64,000 bases of DNA from Salinirussus salinus (GTDB lineage Archaea; Halobacteriota; Halobacteria; Halobacteriales; Haloarculaceae). Where the stretch lies: positions 1 through 64,000 of the forward strand of contig NZ_WOWO01000004.1 in assembly GCF_009831455.1 (NCBI RefSeq). The letters run 5' to 3'. This document shows, piece by piece, positions 42,796 to 53,019 of this stretch. Every line of letters starts with the position of its first letter. Within the stretch, counting starts at the first letter, position 1. The translations under genes and the position numbers were made by a program. The notes under the pieces were generated by a model. That model did no database searches and was not told the DNA's origin. It saw only the letters and a list, made by a program, of their open reading frames with translations.

Positions 42796-45501
42796 TCAGG
42801 ACTGGATGTCGATGGCCGGTCGGCCGGGCTCGGCGTCCCTCGCCAGGTCGCCAGGGGCCTCCGCGGCGCCGTAGACCGCCACCTCGGCGCCGAACTCCCG
42901 CCGGATGAGCCAGGCCGCCCGCTCGAGGGCCGCCCGCTCCCGGTCGGGGTCGAGATACTCGTCGACCCGCCCGCTCCCGGCAAGCGTCTTCGCGAAGTCG
43001 GCGGCGGCCTCACCGCGCTCCCGCAGGTCCTCGTCGGCCATCACCGCCCCGACGACGTCCCCCTCCGCGTCCCGGGCGAGGTCGGCCGCGCGGTGTTTCC
43101 AGGCCGGCGCGACGGCGACCTCGACCCGCTCGGGGTCGGCGATGTCGGCCACGTCGACGATGTCGCGGATGTCCTCGCGGGTGTTCTCGACCAGCCGGCG
43201 CTCGAGGTTGTAGCCGGGCGGGGGCGACCCCGTCGGCCACGCCGCCTCCGCGACCAGCCCCTCGCCGCCCAGCAGCTCCCACAGCTCCTCGGCGACGTGG
43301 GGGGCGACGGGCGCGAGCAGCTTCGCCGTCGTCTCCAGCGCCTCGGTGACGGCCCCCTCGTCGGGTGTCGTCGCGTCGCGGTACTGGCGCACGAGCGCGA
43401 CCAGTTCGCGGACCGCCTGCAGCGCGTGGTTGAACCGGAACCGCTCGAACTCCTCGGTGGCGGTGGCGGCGGTGGCGGCGGTCTCGCGGGCGACGTACTC
43501 CGCGATGGGGTCTTCGCCCGCGCCCTCGCTCCCGCCGCCGCCACCGTCACCGCCGGCCGTCTCTATCTCGCCCTCTGCGAACGCGCGAGTCAGGCGGTAG
43601 ACATTTTGAAGGAACTGGTGGGCCGAGCGGGCACCCTCTTCGGTCCAGTCGAAGTCCTTCTCGGGCTGGGCGGCGTTCATCATAAAGAGCCGGGCGGTGT
43701 CGGCGCCGTACTCCTCGACGAAGGGCCGCGGGGAGACGACGTTGCCCGAGGAGGAACTCATCGCCGTGCCGCCCTTGCGGACCATCCCCTGGGTGAGCAG
43801 GTTCTCGAAGGGCTCCTCGACGCCCTCCAGCATGTCGAGGTCAGCGAGCACCTTCGTGAAAAAGCGGGAGTAGATGAGGTGCATCGTCGCGTGCTCGATG
43901 CCGCCGACGTACTGGTCGACGGGCATCCAGTCGCTGGCGCGCCCGGTGTCGAAGGGCGCTTCCTCCAGGTCCGGCGAGACGTACCGCAGGAAGTACCACG
44001 AGGAGTCGACGAAGGTGTCCATCGTGTCCGTCTCCCGCTCGGCAGGCCCGCCACAGTCCGGGCAGGTCGTCTCCTTCCACTCCGTGGCGGCGTCCAGCGG
44101 GTTGCCGGCGGTCTGAATGAACTCCGGGAGCTCGACGGGCAGCTCCTCGTCGGGCACCGACACGTACCCGCAGTCCGGACACTCCACCAGGGGGATCGGC
44201 GTTCCCCAGTAGCGCTGCCGGGAGATACACCAGTCCTGCAGGCTGTGGGCCGTCCGCTCCTCGCCGTCGAGGTCCTCGACGAACCGGTCGCGTGCTTCCG
44301 GACTTTCCAGGCCGTCGTACTCCCCGCTGTTGACGAGCACGCCGTCCTCGGTGTAGGCCGCCTCCTGAACGTCCACTGCCTCGGGGTCGACGTCGGCGTC
44401 GGGGGCGGGCTCGACCACTTGCTCGACCGGCAGGTCGTGTTCCTCGGCGAAGGCGTGGTCCCGCTCGTCGTGGGCGGGCACTGCGTAGAGCGCGCCGGTG
44501 CCGATATCCTCCAGCACGTAGTCGGCGACGTAGACGGGGATCTCCTCGCCGGTCGCGGGGTTGGTGGCGTACTCGCCGGTGAACACGCCCGACGTCTGGG
44601 GGAGTTCCTCCTCAGTGTGTTCGGCGCGGTGGATGTACTCCGCGAGTTCCTCGTCGTCCTCGGCGAGGCGCTGGGCCACCTCGTGGCCGGGCGCGAGCGC
44701 GAAGAAGGTCGCCCCGTGGATGGTGTCGAGCCGGGTGGTGAAGATCTCGACCTCGTCGCCGGTCGTCAGCTCGAAGCCCACGCTCGCCCCCTCCTGTTTG
44801 CCGATCCAGTTGCGCTGCATCTCCCGGACGTTCTCGGGCCAGCCGTCCATCCCGTCCAGGGCGTCGTAGAGCTCGTCGGCGTAGTCGGTGATAGTAAAGA
44901 ACCACTGGTCGAGCTCCCGGCGCTCGATGGGCGTGCCACACCGCCAGCACCGCTCGTCGTCGCCTTCGACCTGCTCGTCGGCCAGCACCGTCTCGCAGTC
45001 CGGACACCAGTTCAGCTCGGTGGCCTTGCGCTCGACCAGCCCTTCCTCCCGGAACCGGTTGAAAAACCACTGGTTCCACCGGAAGTAGTCGGGCTCGCAG
45101 GTCGTCACCTCCCGCTCCCAGTCGAAGCCCAGCCCCATCAGCTCCATCTGGTCTTTGATATTCTGGATGCAGTCCATCGTCCACCCGCGGGGGTCGACGT
45201 CGCGCTCGTTGGCGGCGTTCTCCGCGGGCAGACCGAAGGAGTCCCACCCCATCGGGTGCAGCACCGACTCCCCCTGCATCCGCTTGTAGCGGGCGTAGGC
45301 GTCCGTGATCGTGTAGTTGCGGACGTGGCCCATGTGCATCTCCCCCGATGGGTAGGGGAACATCGCCAGCACGTAGGCGGGGTCCTCGGCGTCGTCCTCG
45401 ATCCGGAACACCTCCTCGTCGTCCCAGACGCGCTGCCACCTGGACTCGACCTCGGTGTGGTCGAACCCCCGCTCGCGTTGCTCTCCGCTTCCGGTACTCA
45501 T
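42796..45501 (-). CDS. leuS: Leucyl-tRNA synthetase
   Basis: This 901-residue class I synthetase is of the bacterial LeuRS type. It has HIGH-equivalent YPSGEMHMGHVRNY, the CP1 editing domain (about residues 220-410), two CxxC zinc knuckles (NWCPDCETVL, RCWRCGTPI) and WYFLRYVSPD. The KMSKS region reads RKGGTAMSSSSGNVVSP, so the catalytic-loop lysine before GN is a serine here. The anticodon-binding domain is at 640-790. AAGGTATAG in the upstream spacer is a plausible TATA box. Confidence 0.96.
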   Translation of the reverse strand: MSTGSGEQRERGFDHTEVESRWQRVWDDEEVFRIEDDAEDPAYVLAMFPYPSGEMHMGHVRNYTITDAYARYKRMQGESVLHPMGWDSFGLPAENAANERDVDPRGWTMDCIQNIKDQMELMGLGFDWEREVTTCEPDYFRWNQWFFNRFREEGLVERKATELNWCPDCETVLADEQVEGDDERCWRCGTPIERRELDQWFFTITDYADELYDALDGMDGWPENVREMQRNWIGKQEGASVGFELTTGDEVEIFTTRLDTIHGATFFALAPGHEVAQRLAEDDEELAEYIHRAEHTEEELPQTSGVFTGEYATNPATGEEIPVYVADYVLEDIGTGALYAVPAHDERDHAFAEEHDLPVEQVVEPAPDADVDPEAVDVQEAAYTEDGVLVNSGEYDGLESPEARDRFVEDLDGEERTAHSLQDWCISRQRYWGTPIPLVECPDCGYVSVPDEELPVELPEFIQTAGNPLDAATEWKETTCPDCGGPAERETDTMDTFVDSSWYFLRYVSPDLEEAPFDTGRASDWMPVDQYVGGIEHATMHLIYSRFFTKVLADLDMLEGVEEPFENLLTQGMVRKGGTAMSSSSGNVVSPRPFVEEYGADTARLFMMNAAQPEKDFDWTEEGARSAHQFLQNVYRLTRAFAEGEIETAGGDGGGGGSEGAGEDPIAEYVARETAATAATATEEFERFRFNHALQAVRELVALVRQYRDATTPDEGAVTEALETTAKLLAPVAPHVAEELWELLGGEGLVAEAAWPTGSPPPGYNLERRLVENTREDIRDIVDVADIADPERVEVAVAPAWKHRAADLARDAEGDVVGAVMADEDLRERGEAAADFAKTLAGSGRVDEYLDPDRERAALERAAWLIRREFGAEVAVYGAAEAPGDLARDAEPGRPAIDIQS

Positions 45502-45633
45502 GTGTCACCTGTTGGGATACCGACGGTGCTATACCTTTCCCTTGGGCGGCCGCGACCGGCGCCACGGCAGCCAGGCGAGCGCGGCGGGCCGGCGTGAGCC
45601 CCCCGCGGCGGCCCGCAGCGGCGCCGCCGGCGC

Positions 45634-46620
45634 TCAGGTGTCCGTGCCCACCAGCGCGAAGTCGGTGCCGACGCCGGTCTCGCGGGCCCGTTCGTAGACG
45701 ACGTGGGCCGCGGCGACGTCCTGGATCGCCAGCCCCGTCGAGTCGAAGACGGTGACGCCGTCGCCGTCCTCGCGGCCGGCCTTCTCGCCGGCGACTACCT
45801 CGGCGAGTTCGGCGTGGATGTCACCGTCGTCGAGCGCGCCCTCGCTCCAGGGGACGTTGATCTCCCCGGAGTGGGTACACTGGTCGTAGTCGTCGATGAC
45901 CAGCTTGGCGTCCGCGAGCACGCTGTCGGCGATCTCGTGTTTCCCCTCGGCGTCGGCTCCCATCGCGTTGACGTGGGTGTGCTCGCCCACGCTGGTGACG
46001 ATGGGCTCGCGGACGGGCGTGGTCGTCGAAACCACGTCGCAGGCGGCGGCCTCGTCGATGCTCCCCTCGCGGACGTCGTACGCTTCGGCGTAGCGCTCCC
46101 GGAGGGCCGCGATGGCGTCGGGGTCGCGGTCGGCGACGACCACACGCTCGATGGGGCGGACCTCGGCGACGGCCTCCAGCTGGCTGTAGGACTGGATCCC
46201 CGCGCCCACCAGCCCCAGCGAGGTGGCGTCCTCCCGGGCGAGATACCGGGTCGCGACGGCGGCGGCCGCACCGGTCCGCAGGCGGGTGAGGCTGGTCCCG
46301 TCCATGAGCGCGAGCGGGAGCGCGGTCGCGGGGTCGGAGTAGATCATGGTGCCCATGACGGTCGGCAGGTCGTGGCGGTCCGGGTTCCCCGGGTGGGAGT
46401 TGACCCACTTGACGCCCGCGGCCTCCCAGTCGCCGGCGTCGATGTAGGCGGGCATCGACCGGAAGTCGCCGTCGTGCTGGGGGAGGTCGATGTAGGACTT
46501 GGCGGGCATCTGGGTGTCCCCGCGGGCGTCGGCCGCGAAGGCACCCTCGACGGCGTCGATGACCGCCGCCATCGAGGCGCTCTCGGTCACGTCCGCCGGG
46601 TCGAGAAGCAGCGTCTCCAT
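45634..46620 (-). CDS. Ornithine cyclodeaminase/alanine dehydrogenase-family enzyme
   Basis: This 328-residue NAD(P)-dependent enzyme belongs to the OCD/mu-crystallin family. It has VKWVNSHPGNPDRHDLPTVMG, LRTGAAAAVATRYLA, the Rossmann GLVGAGIQSYSQLEAV (about residue 130) and THVNAMGADAEGKHEI. Archaeal relatives include alanine dehydrogenase and ornithine cyclodeaminase, which cannot be told apart here. The ATG at 46620 fits the family start. It is divergent from the MFS gene at 46799. Confidence 0.9.
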   Translation of the reverse strand: METLLLDPADVTESASMAAVIDAVEGAFAADARGDTQMPAKSYIDLPQHDGDFRSMPAYIDAGDWEAAGVKWVNSHPGNPDRHDLPTVMGTMIYSDPATALPLALMDGTSLTRLRTGAAAAVATRYLAREDATSLGLVGAGIQSYSQLEAVAEVRPIERVVVADRDPDAIAALRERYAEAYDVREGSIDEAAACDVVSTTTPVREPIVTSVGEHTHVNAMGADAEGKHEIADSVLADAKLVIDDYDQCTHSGEINVPWSEGALDDGDIHAELAEVVAGEKAGREDGDGVTVFDSTGLAIQDVAAAHVVYERARETGVGTDFALVGTDT

Positions 46621-46798
46621 GCGGTGATCTGTCCCGGCGGCCCACTTAAGTCCACGTCCGTCAGCCAGGGTCGTGTTTCGTTCAGCAGCGTCGGTGCTCG
46701 GTCCGATTCTGCCATAGCGAACACTACCGCGGCTCCTCCCGCCCGCACCCCTCACCGGACCCGACGGTATTTGTGCCCGCCCTGCGACAGCCCCGGCG

Positions 46799-47971
46799 AT
46801 GCGCGAACGCCGCCGGGTGCTCGCCGTGACGTCGACGGCGCTTTTCTTCTCGGTACTCGTCTGGTTCAACTACTCGGCGGTGCTCCCGCTGGTGGTCGAG
46901 GAGTGGGGGCTGTCGGGGCTGGAAGCGGGCGTGGTCTTCGGCGCCTTTCAGGCCGGCTACCTGGTTGCGATCCTCCCGGCCGGCCGGCTCGCGGACCGCT
47001 ACTCCCCGCGGTGGGTCATCGCCGCCGGCGCGACCGGGACTGCCCTCCCCAGCCTCGCCTTCGCCGCCCTCGCGGACGGGGTCGTCCTCGGAAGCCTCCT
47101 GCGCTTTCTCTCCGGCCTGTTCGTCGCGGGGGTGTACGTCCCGGGGATGCGCTTCGTCAGCGACTGGTACCCCGAGTCCGTCCGCGGGCGGGCGCTTGGC
47201 CTCTATATCGGCACCTTCGAGTTCGGTAGCGGGCTCTCCTTCGTCTTCGCGACGCTTGCCGCCGAGGCCGTCGACTGGCGGCTCGCGGTCGCAGTGACGA
47301 GCATCGGCGCGCTCGGGGTCGCGCCGCTCGTGCTCGGGCTCACCCGCGACAGCCCGACGGCCGAGTCCGCATCGGAGGGATTCGACCTCGCGGTCCTCCG
47401 GAACCCCGAGTATCTCGCCGCCGTGGGCGTCTACGCCTGGCACAACTGGGAGCTGTTCGGTGTCCGCAACTGGCTGCTGGCCTTCCTGGCGGCCACGCCC
47501 GCCTTCGCCGCCACCGGCTCGCCAGTCCTCCCGGGGCTCGCGGTCGGGGCCTCCATCGTCGCCAGCGGGTTCGGCGACGCCCTCGGCGGGCGCCTCAGCG
47601 ACGCCGTCGGTCGGCCCCAAACGATCGCCGCCGGCCTCGCCGCCAGCACGCTCCTGAGCGCCGCATTCGGCCTGCTCGGCGGCCTCCCGCTGGCCGCGCT
47701 GGTCGCGCTTGCGGTCGGCTACGGGCTCGTGCTCACCGTCGACAGCGCCCCCACCTCGACGCTGGTGACCGAGGTCGTCCCCGACGAGCACGTCGGTACC
47801 GCGCTGTCGGTCCAGTCGCTCGCCGGCTTCTCGACGACCGTGGTCTCGCCGGTCGTCTTCGGGCTGGCGCTGGACCGGGCGGGCTACGCCGCCGCCTTCC
47901 CGACGCTCGCCCTCGGTGGATTGCTCGGATTGCTGTCGGTCGGCGCGCTCGTGTGGATTCGTGGGCGGTGA
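46799..47971 (+). CDS. MFS transporter
   Basis: This 390-residue protein has twelve hydrophobic helices with MFS motif A (AGRLADRYSPRWV) after helix 2 and a second copy (GGRLSDAVGRPQT) in the C-terminal half. Charged residues inside the helices are few. The substrate is unknown. GGTATTTGTG about 30 nt before the ATG is a leaderless-type promoter. The gene converges on the E2 gene with an 18-nt gap. Confidence 0.9.
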   Translation: MRERRRVLAVTSTALFFSVLVWFNYSAVLPLVVEEWGLSGLEAGVVFGAFQAGYLVAILPAGRLADRYSPRWVIAAGATGTALPSLAFAALADGVVLGSLLRFLSGLFVAGVYVPGMRFVSDWYPESVRGRALGLYIGTFEFGSGLSFVFATLAAEAVDWRLAVAVTSIGALGVAPLVLGLTRDSPTAESASEGFDLAVLRNPEYLAAVGVYAWHNWELFGVRNWLLAFLAATPAFAATGSPVLPGLAVGASIVASGFGDALGGRLSDAVGRPQTIAAGLAASTLLSAAFGLLGGLPLAALVALAVGYGLVLTVDSAPTSTLVTEVVPDEHVGTALSVQSLAGFSTTVVSPVVFGLALDRAGYAAAFPTLALGGLLGLLSVGALVWIRGR

Positions 47972-47989
47972 GGGCAGCGGGGCCGCCGC

Positions 47990-49624
47990 TCACTCCAGCA
48001 GTAACAGCGACGGCTCCTCGAGGTACCCCATGACGGTGTTGGCGAAGCGGGCGGCGTCGGCCCCGTCGATGACCCGGTGGTCGATCGACAGCGAGAGCGG
48101 CAGCGTGTGGCGGGCCACCACCTCGTCGTCGACCACCACGGGCCGCTTGGCGAGTTCCCCCAGCCCGAGGATCGCCGTCTCCGGGTGGTTGACGATCGGC
48201 GAGGCGTACTCCCCGCCGACCGCCCCGAAGTTGGTCACCGAAAAGGTCCCGCCCTGCATCTCCTCGCGGGAGAGTTCGCGCGCTCTGGCGCGCTCGACCA
48301 GGTCCGCGACCTCCGCTGCGAGCTCCAGGACTCCCTTCTCGCCGACCCGCTCGACGACCGGCACGAGGAGGCCGTCGTCCGTCGCCGTCGCCACCCCGAC
48401 GTTCGCTGCGTCGTGGTAGACGATCTCCTCGCGCTCCTCGTCCAGCCGGCTGTTCAACACGGGGTGTTCGCGGAGGCCGGCGGCGACGGCCTTGAGCACG
48501 AACGGGAGGTAGGTCAGCCGGACGCCGCGCTCCTCGGCGGGCCCGCGCAGCCGCTCGCGGGTCTCGACGAGTTCGGTCACGACGACGCTGTCGTGGTGGG
48601 TCGCCCGCGGGACCGCGTCGTCCGCGGCAGCCATCCGCTCGCCGATGGTCCGGCGGATCCCCCGGTACGGTTCCCGACGCTCGCCGGCCGCAGCCGCGCC
48701 GCCCGTGTCGGCCTCGCCGGCCGGCGGGCCGATGCCGGCGGGCTCGGCTCCAGCCGTGGACCCGGCTCCCGCTCCGGCCCCTGACTCGGCGCCGCCCGCG
48801 GCCTCGCTGGCCTCGCCGGCCTCTGCGGCCGCCGACTGCGCCTCGGCGTGCGCGCGGACGTCCTCGGCGTCGACGAAGGGCTCGCCTTCGCGGGTCTTGT
48901 CGGTTGGGACGCTGTCGATGTCGACGCCGAGTTCGTCGGCCAGCGCCCGGGTCGCCGGCACCGCGAGCGTCCGGTCGCGGTCGGCCGCACCCGCCGTCTC
49001 GGCCGGGGTCGTCCCTCCGCCCGCGGCCGCCCCGCTGTCGTCCCCGCGGCGCGTGACGGCCGCCGTCGGCCCGTCGCCGGCCCCGCCGGCCGGCCCGTCG
49101 CTGGCCGCGCCAGCCTCCGTTGCGCTCGTTCCCGCCGGGCTCGCTTCCGCGTCGCTCCCGCCCGCGTTCGCGGCCGCGCGCACGTCACTTTCCACGACCC
49201 GACCGCCCGGGCCGGAGCCGTCGACCGCCGCGAGGTCGACCCCGAGTTCGCGGGCCAGCCGCCGCACGCTCGGTGCGGCGAACACGCGCCCGCCGGTCCC
49301 GTTGCCTCCGGGGGCCGTCCCGGCGGGGTCGGCCGCAGGCTCCTCGCCGTCGGCGGCCTCCGCTTCCTCCGGTTCGGCGCCGCCCTCGGCGTCCTCCTCG
49401 ATGGTGACCACGACCTCGCCGACGGGGACGACGTCGCCGACCTCGGCGTGGAGTTCCCGGACGACGCCGGTGACGGGCGCAGGCAGGTCGACGACCGCCT
49501 TGTCGGTCTCGACCTCCGCGAGCACGTCGTCCTCGGCGACGCGGTCACCCGGCTCGACGTGCCAGGCGACGACCTCCCCCTCGCTGACCCCCTCGCCGAC
49601 GTCGGGCAGTGCGAACTCGAACAT
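47990..49624 (-). CDS. 2-oxoacid dehydrogenase E2 acyltransferase
   Basis: This 544-residue dihydrolipoyl acyltransferase has a lipoyl domain with the modified lysine in VETDKAVVDL (about residues 39-48). Two peripheral subunit-binding-like domains follow: FAAPSVRRLARELGVDL at about 115-150, and VPATRALADELGVDI at about 222-262. The catalytic core runs to the end and carries the active-site SLSIDHRVIDGADAARF. Ala/Gly-rich linkers join the modules. It overlaps the E1 beta stop by one base. No E3 gene follows. Confidence 0.93.
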   Translation of the reverse strand: MFEFALPDVGEGVSEGEVVAWHVEPGDRVAEDDVLAEVETDKAVVDLPAPVTGVVRELHAEVGDVVPVGEVVVTIEEDAEGGAEPEEAEAADGEEPAADPAGTAPGGNGTGGRVFAAPSVRRLARELGVDLAAVDGSGPGGRVVESDVRAAANAGGSDAEASPAGTSATEAGAASDGPAGGAGDGPTAAVTRRGDDSGAAAGGGTTPAETAGAADRDRTLAVPATRALADELGVDIDSVPTDKTREGEPFVDAEDVRAHAEAQSAAAEAGEASEAAGGAESGAGAGAGSTAGAEPAGIGPPAGEADTGGAAAAGERREPYRGIRRTIGERMAAADDAVPRATHHDSVVVTELVETRERLRGPAEERGVRLTYLPFVLKAVAAGLREHPVLNSRLDEEREEIVYHDAANVGVATATDDGLLVPVVERVGEKGVLELAAEVADLVERARARELSREEMQGGTFSVTNFGAVGGEYASPIVNHPETAILGLGELAKRPVVVDDEVVARHTLPLSLSIDHRVIDGADAARFANTVMGYLEEPSLLLLE

Positions 49625-50676
49625 CAGTACTCCGCGGTCTCCCGGATGGCGTCCCCGATCCGCTCAGCCTCGGGGAGGTAGTACTCCTCCAGCGCATAGA
49701 GCGGGAAGGGAACGTCGAAGCCCGTCACCCGGCGTATCGGCGCCTCCTGGTAGAGCACCTGCTCCTGGAGGGTCGCGGTGATCTCGCCGGCCAGTCCGCC
49801 ATTGCGGTGGGCCTCGTGGACGACGACCGCCCGCCCGGTCTTCGCGAAGGACTCACGTACTGTGTCGCGGTCCATCGGCGCCAGCGTCCGGAGGTCGACG
49901 ACCTCGGCGTCGACGCCCTCCTCGGCCAGCGCCTCGGCGGCGTCGAGCGTCGGCCGGGTCATCGCCCCCCAGGTGAACACCGAGACGTCCGTCCCCTCCC
50001 GGCGGACCGCTGCCTCCCCGAGCGGGAGGGTGTAGGTCTCGTCGGGCACCTCGCCGCGGAATGCCCGGTAGATCTTCTTTGGCTCGAGGAAGACCACGGG
50101 GTCCTCGCTGCGGACGGCGGCCGCGAGCAGCCCCTTCGCGTCGTAGGGGGTCGAGGGGACGACCACCTTCAGCCCGGGGATGTGCGCCAGCGCCGCCTCC
50201 GTGGACTCGGAGTGGTGCTCGGGCGCGCGGATCCCGCCGCCGTAGGGCGCCCGGACCACGAGCGGGCAGGTGAAGCGCCCGCGGCTCCGGCTGCGCAGCC
50301 GGGCGGCGTGCGAGACCAGCTGGTCGTAGGCGGGGTAGAGAAAGCCCATGAACTGGACCTCCGCAACCGGGCGCATGCCGAAGGCCGCGAGGCCGACCGC
50401 GGTGCCGACGATGCCCGACTCCGCCAGCGGCGTGTCGACCACGCGCCGGTCGCCGAACTCCTCGATCAACCCCTGGGTGGCCCGGAAGACGCCGCCGTTC
50501 TCGCCGACGTCCTCGCCCATCACGAGCACGTCCTCGTCGCGGGCGAGTTCGCCGTACAGGCCGTCCCGAACGGCTTGAACGAGCGTGAGATTCTGCGTGC
50601 TGCCGCCGGGTTCTCCCCCGGGGCCAGTGCCTGCGTCGGCCTCGGCGTCCCCGTCGGCGCCGGTGTCGGTGCTCAT
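49624..50676 (-). CDS. 2-oxoacid dehydrogenase E1 beta subunit
   Basis: This 350-residue subunit pairs with E1 alpha to form the thiamine diphosphate-dependent decarboxylase. [20 protein letters not shown] near residues 50-70, [15 protein letters not shown] and [10 protein letters not shown] are standard. An Asp/Gly-rich 28-residue N-terminal tail precedes the fold. It overlaps E1 alpha by 4 nt and E2 by 1 nt, so the three are co-translated. The substrate (pyruvate or branched-chain 2-oxoacid) is not determined by sequence alone. Confidence 0.94.
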   Translation of the reverse strand: MSTDTGADGDAEADAGTGPGGEPGGSTQNLTLVQAVRDGLYGELARDEDVLVMGEDVGENGGVFRATQGLIEEFGDRRVVDTPLAESGIVGTAVGLAAFGMRPVAEVQFMGFLYPAYDQLVSHAARLRSRSRGRFTCPLVVRAPYGGGIRAPEHHSESTEAALAHIPGLKVVVPSTPYDAKGLLAAAVRSEDPVVFLEPKKIYRAFRGEVPDETYTLPLGEAAVRREGTDVSVFTWGAMTRPTLDAAEALAEEGVDAEVVDLRTLAPMDRDTVRESFAKTGRAVVVHEAHRNGGLAGEITATLQEQVLYQEAPIRRVTGFDVPFPLYALEEYYLPEAERIGDAIRETAEY

Positions 50677-51797
50677 TCGAGCAGGTCACCCCCGTGACGG
50701 GCCTCCAGGTCGCGCAGGTACTCCAGTTGCTCTTCGAGCCGCCCGGGCATGTCCGCGTAGACGTTTTTGAACATCTCCTCGATGTCGGGGCGCTCGTGGG
50801 TCTCGGCGGCGTCGATGGCGTCGGCGACCTCTGCCTCGACGGCGGTCTCGATGGCGTCGACCCGCTCGTCGTCGAGCAGGCCCCGCTCGCGGAGGAACGT
50901 CTCCATCCGCGGGATGGGGTCCAGGCGGCGCCACCGCTCGACTTCCTCCTCCTCGCGGTAGACCGTCGGGTCGTCGGCGGTGGTGTGGGCGCCAAAGCGG
51001 TACTGGACGGCCTCGACCATCGTCGGCCGGGTCGCCCCGCCGACCTCGGGGTCGCCGCCCTCGCCGGTCCGGGCCTTCTCGACGGCGTCGCGGGTGACCT
51101 GGTAGACGGCGAGGGGGTCCATCCCGTCGACCTGCACGCCCTCGAAGCCGTAGGCCCGGGCCTTCTGTGCCAGCGTGGCGCTTGCAGTCTGGCGTTCCCG
51201 GGGGACCGAGATGGCCCACTGGTTGTTATTGCAAAAGAAGACGGCGGGCACGTCGAAGACGCCGGCGAAGTTCAGTCCCTCGTGGAAGTCGCCCTCGCTG
51301 GTGGCGCCGTCGCCGAAGTAACACATCGTCACCCGGTCCTCGTCGCGGAGCTTCGCCGCCCAGGCCGCCCCGGTCGCGTGAGGTATCTGGGTGGCGATTG
51401 GGACCGCGACGGTGAACATGTTGACGCCCTCGGGGGCGACGTTGCCCTCCTCGGTCCCCATCCAGTACAGCAGGATCTTCTCCAGGGGCCACCCCATCGC
51501 GTACGCGGAGACGTGCTCGCGGTAGCTGGGGAACAGCCAGTCCGGCTCGGCGAGGGCGTGGACGCTGCCGACCTGGGCGGCCTCTTGCCCCGACAGGGGG
51601 GGATACGTGCCCATCCGGCCCTGGCGCTGGAGACTCACCGCCCGCCGGTCGAAGTGCCGGCCCAGCTTCAGCTCGCGGTACATCTCGACCAGCTCGTCGT
51701 CGGAAAGGTCCGGCACCTCGGCGTCCTCCCGGACCTGCCCGCTCTCGTCCAGCACCTGTACCTGACCGCTCGCCTGGAGGGTACTCAGAGAAACCAC
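50673..51797 (-). CDS. 2-oxoacid dehydrogenase E1 alpha subunit
   Basis: This 374-residue subunit carries the thiamine diphosphate/Mg site ([20 protein letters not shown], then [11 protein letters not shown]). It also has [15 protein letters not shown], the phosphorylation-loop region of mitochondrial homologues. The start is a GTG at 51797. It is first in the E1 alpha-E1 beta-E2 operon. lipA lies 153 nt upstream on the same strand. Haloarchaea oxidise pyruvate mainly through a ferredoxin oxidoreductase, so the in vivo substrate of such complexes is open. Confidence 0.94.
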   Translation of the reverse strand: MVSLSTLQASGQVQVLDESGQVREDAEVPDLSDDELVEMYRELKLGRHFDRRAVSLQRQGRMGTYPPLSGQEAAQVGSVHALAEPDWLFPSYREHVSAYAMGWPLEKILLYWMGTEEGNVAPEGVNMFTVAVPIATQIPHATGAAWAAKLRDEDRVTMCYFGDGATSEGDFHEGLNFAGVFDVPAVFFCNNNQWAISVPRERQTASATLAQKARAYGFEGVQVDGMDPLAVYQVTRDAVEKARTGEGGDPEVGGATRPTMVEAVQYRFGAHTTADDPTVYREEEEVERWRRLDPIPRMETFLRERGLLDDERVDAIETAVEAEVADAIDAAETHERPDIEEMFKNVYADMPGRLEEQLEYLRDLEARHGGDLLE

Positions 51798-51950
51798 CTG
51801 CCGAAGTACGACATACTTCCAGGCTTGCCCCCCGCGCCGTTTATGCGTTTCGCGGTTATGTCTGCCGGTTCTCGGCAGCCTTCGGGGTGTTACTCGCGGT
51901 AATTATGAACAGTTGATCACCGCAGCTGGCGGTGGCCGCACCCGCCGGCA
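51798..51950. promoter_or_regulatory. Spacer between lipA and the E1 alpha gene
   Basis: This 153-nt spacer is AT-richer than its flanks and includes the minus-strand TATA-like CATAAACGG near 51838-51846, about 45 nt before the GTG. It suggests that the E1-E2 operon has its own promoter despite following lipA on the same strand. Confidence 0.4.
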
Positions 51951-52883
51951 TCAGTCGCCGTCCGCCCGCTTCGCGTCGGCCCGCGCCTGGTCGACCGACT
52001 TCCCGTCGCGTTCGAGAGCCTCGACGAACAGTTCGCCGGCGCGGTACGAGGAGCGGACCATCGGGCCCGCCGCACAGTACAGAAAGCCCAGTTCCGCCTC
52101 GGCGACCCGCTCCCAGGTGTCGAAGACGTCCGGGTGGACGTACTCGCTCACCTCCAGGTGCGAGCGGGAGGGCTGGAGGTACTGGCCCAGAGTGACGACG
52201 TCGACGCCCACGGCCCGGAGGTCCCGCAGCGTCCGGTAGACCTCGTGGGCGTACTCCCCGACCCCGAGCATGACGGAGGTCTTGGCGTATGGCTCCGCGT
52301 CGGCGACCCGGGAGAGGACCGACAGCGACTGCTCGTAGCCCGCCCGGCGGTCCCGAACCGGCCACTGGAGCCGTTCGACGGTCTCGACGTTGTGGGCGAG
52401 CACGTCCGGCCCGGCGTCGATGACCTCCTGGACCAGCTCGGGCTCCCCCTGGAAGTCCGGGATCAGCGCCTCCACCAGGACTGATGGGTCCCGCCGTTTG
52501 ATCTCCCGGACGGTCTCGGCGAAGTGGCCCGCCCCCTGGTCGGGGAGGTCGTCGCGGTCCACGCTCGTCAGGACGACGTAGTCCAGCCCGATCTCGGCGA
52601 CGGCGTCGGCGACCTGTTCGGGTTCCTCGGGGTCCGGCGGCTCCATCCCGCCGGTCTCCACGTCACAGAAGTTACAGCCCCGCGAGCACCGCTCGCCCAG
52701 CAGCATGAACGTGGCCGTCCCCGGGCCGTCACGGCCCGACCAGCACTCCCCCAGATTGGGGCAGTTGGCCTCCTCGCAGACCGTGTTGAGGTCGTGGTCG
52801 TCGAGCGTCTGCCGGATGTGAGTGAACCGCTGGCCCGACGGCGGCCGCGTCTTCAGCCACTCGGGCTTGCGCACACCGCTCAT
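51951..52883 (-). CDS. lipA: Lipoyl synthase
   Basis: This 310-residue radical SAM enzyme inserts two sulfurs into octanoyl groups on lipoyl domains. The auxiliary cluster cysteines are C36, C41 and C47 (CEEANCPNLGEC), and the radical SAM cluster is C66, C70 and C73 (CSRGCNFC). The C-terminal RSSYRAGE motif is present. It lies just upstream of the E2 gene cluster, whose lipoyl domain is its likely target. Octanoyltransferase or lipoate ligase genes are not in the window. Confidence 0.96.
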   Translation of the reverse strand: MSGVRKPEWLKTRPPSGQRFTHIRQTLDDHDLNTVCEEANCPNLGECWSGRDGPGTATFMLLGERCSRGCNFCDVETGGMEPPDPEEPEQVADAVAEIGLDYVVLTSVDRDDLPDQGAGHFAETVREIKRRDPSVLVEALIPDFQGEPELVQEVIDAGPDVLAHNVETVERLQWPVRDRRAGYEQSLSVLSRVADAEPYAKTSVMLGVGEYAHEVYRTLRDLRAVGVDVVTLGQYLQPSRSHLEVSEYVHPDVFDTWERVAEAELGFLYCAAGPMVRSSYRAGELFVEALERDGKSVDQARADAKRADGD

Positions 52884-53019
52884 TGACGGCTGTTACGGGC
52901 CCGCAGACAAAAGCGTGCGGTCCGTCGGCCCCGAGTGGGTCCGACGGACGCGTGGCCCGGCAGTCCGGCGGACGGCGGAACGCGAAACCTCTTTGTCGGC
53001 AGGGCCCCCCGACACGTCC

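Noticed and set aside
43093-45597. 834-codon plus-strand frame opposite leuS
   Set aside because: It is the complement of the well-supported LeuRS gene and has no family features.
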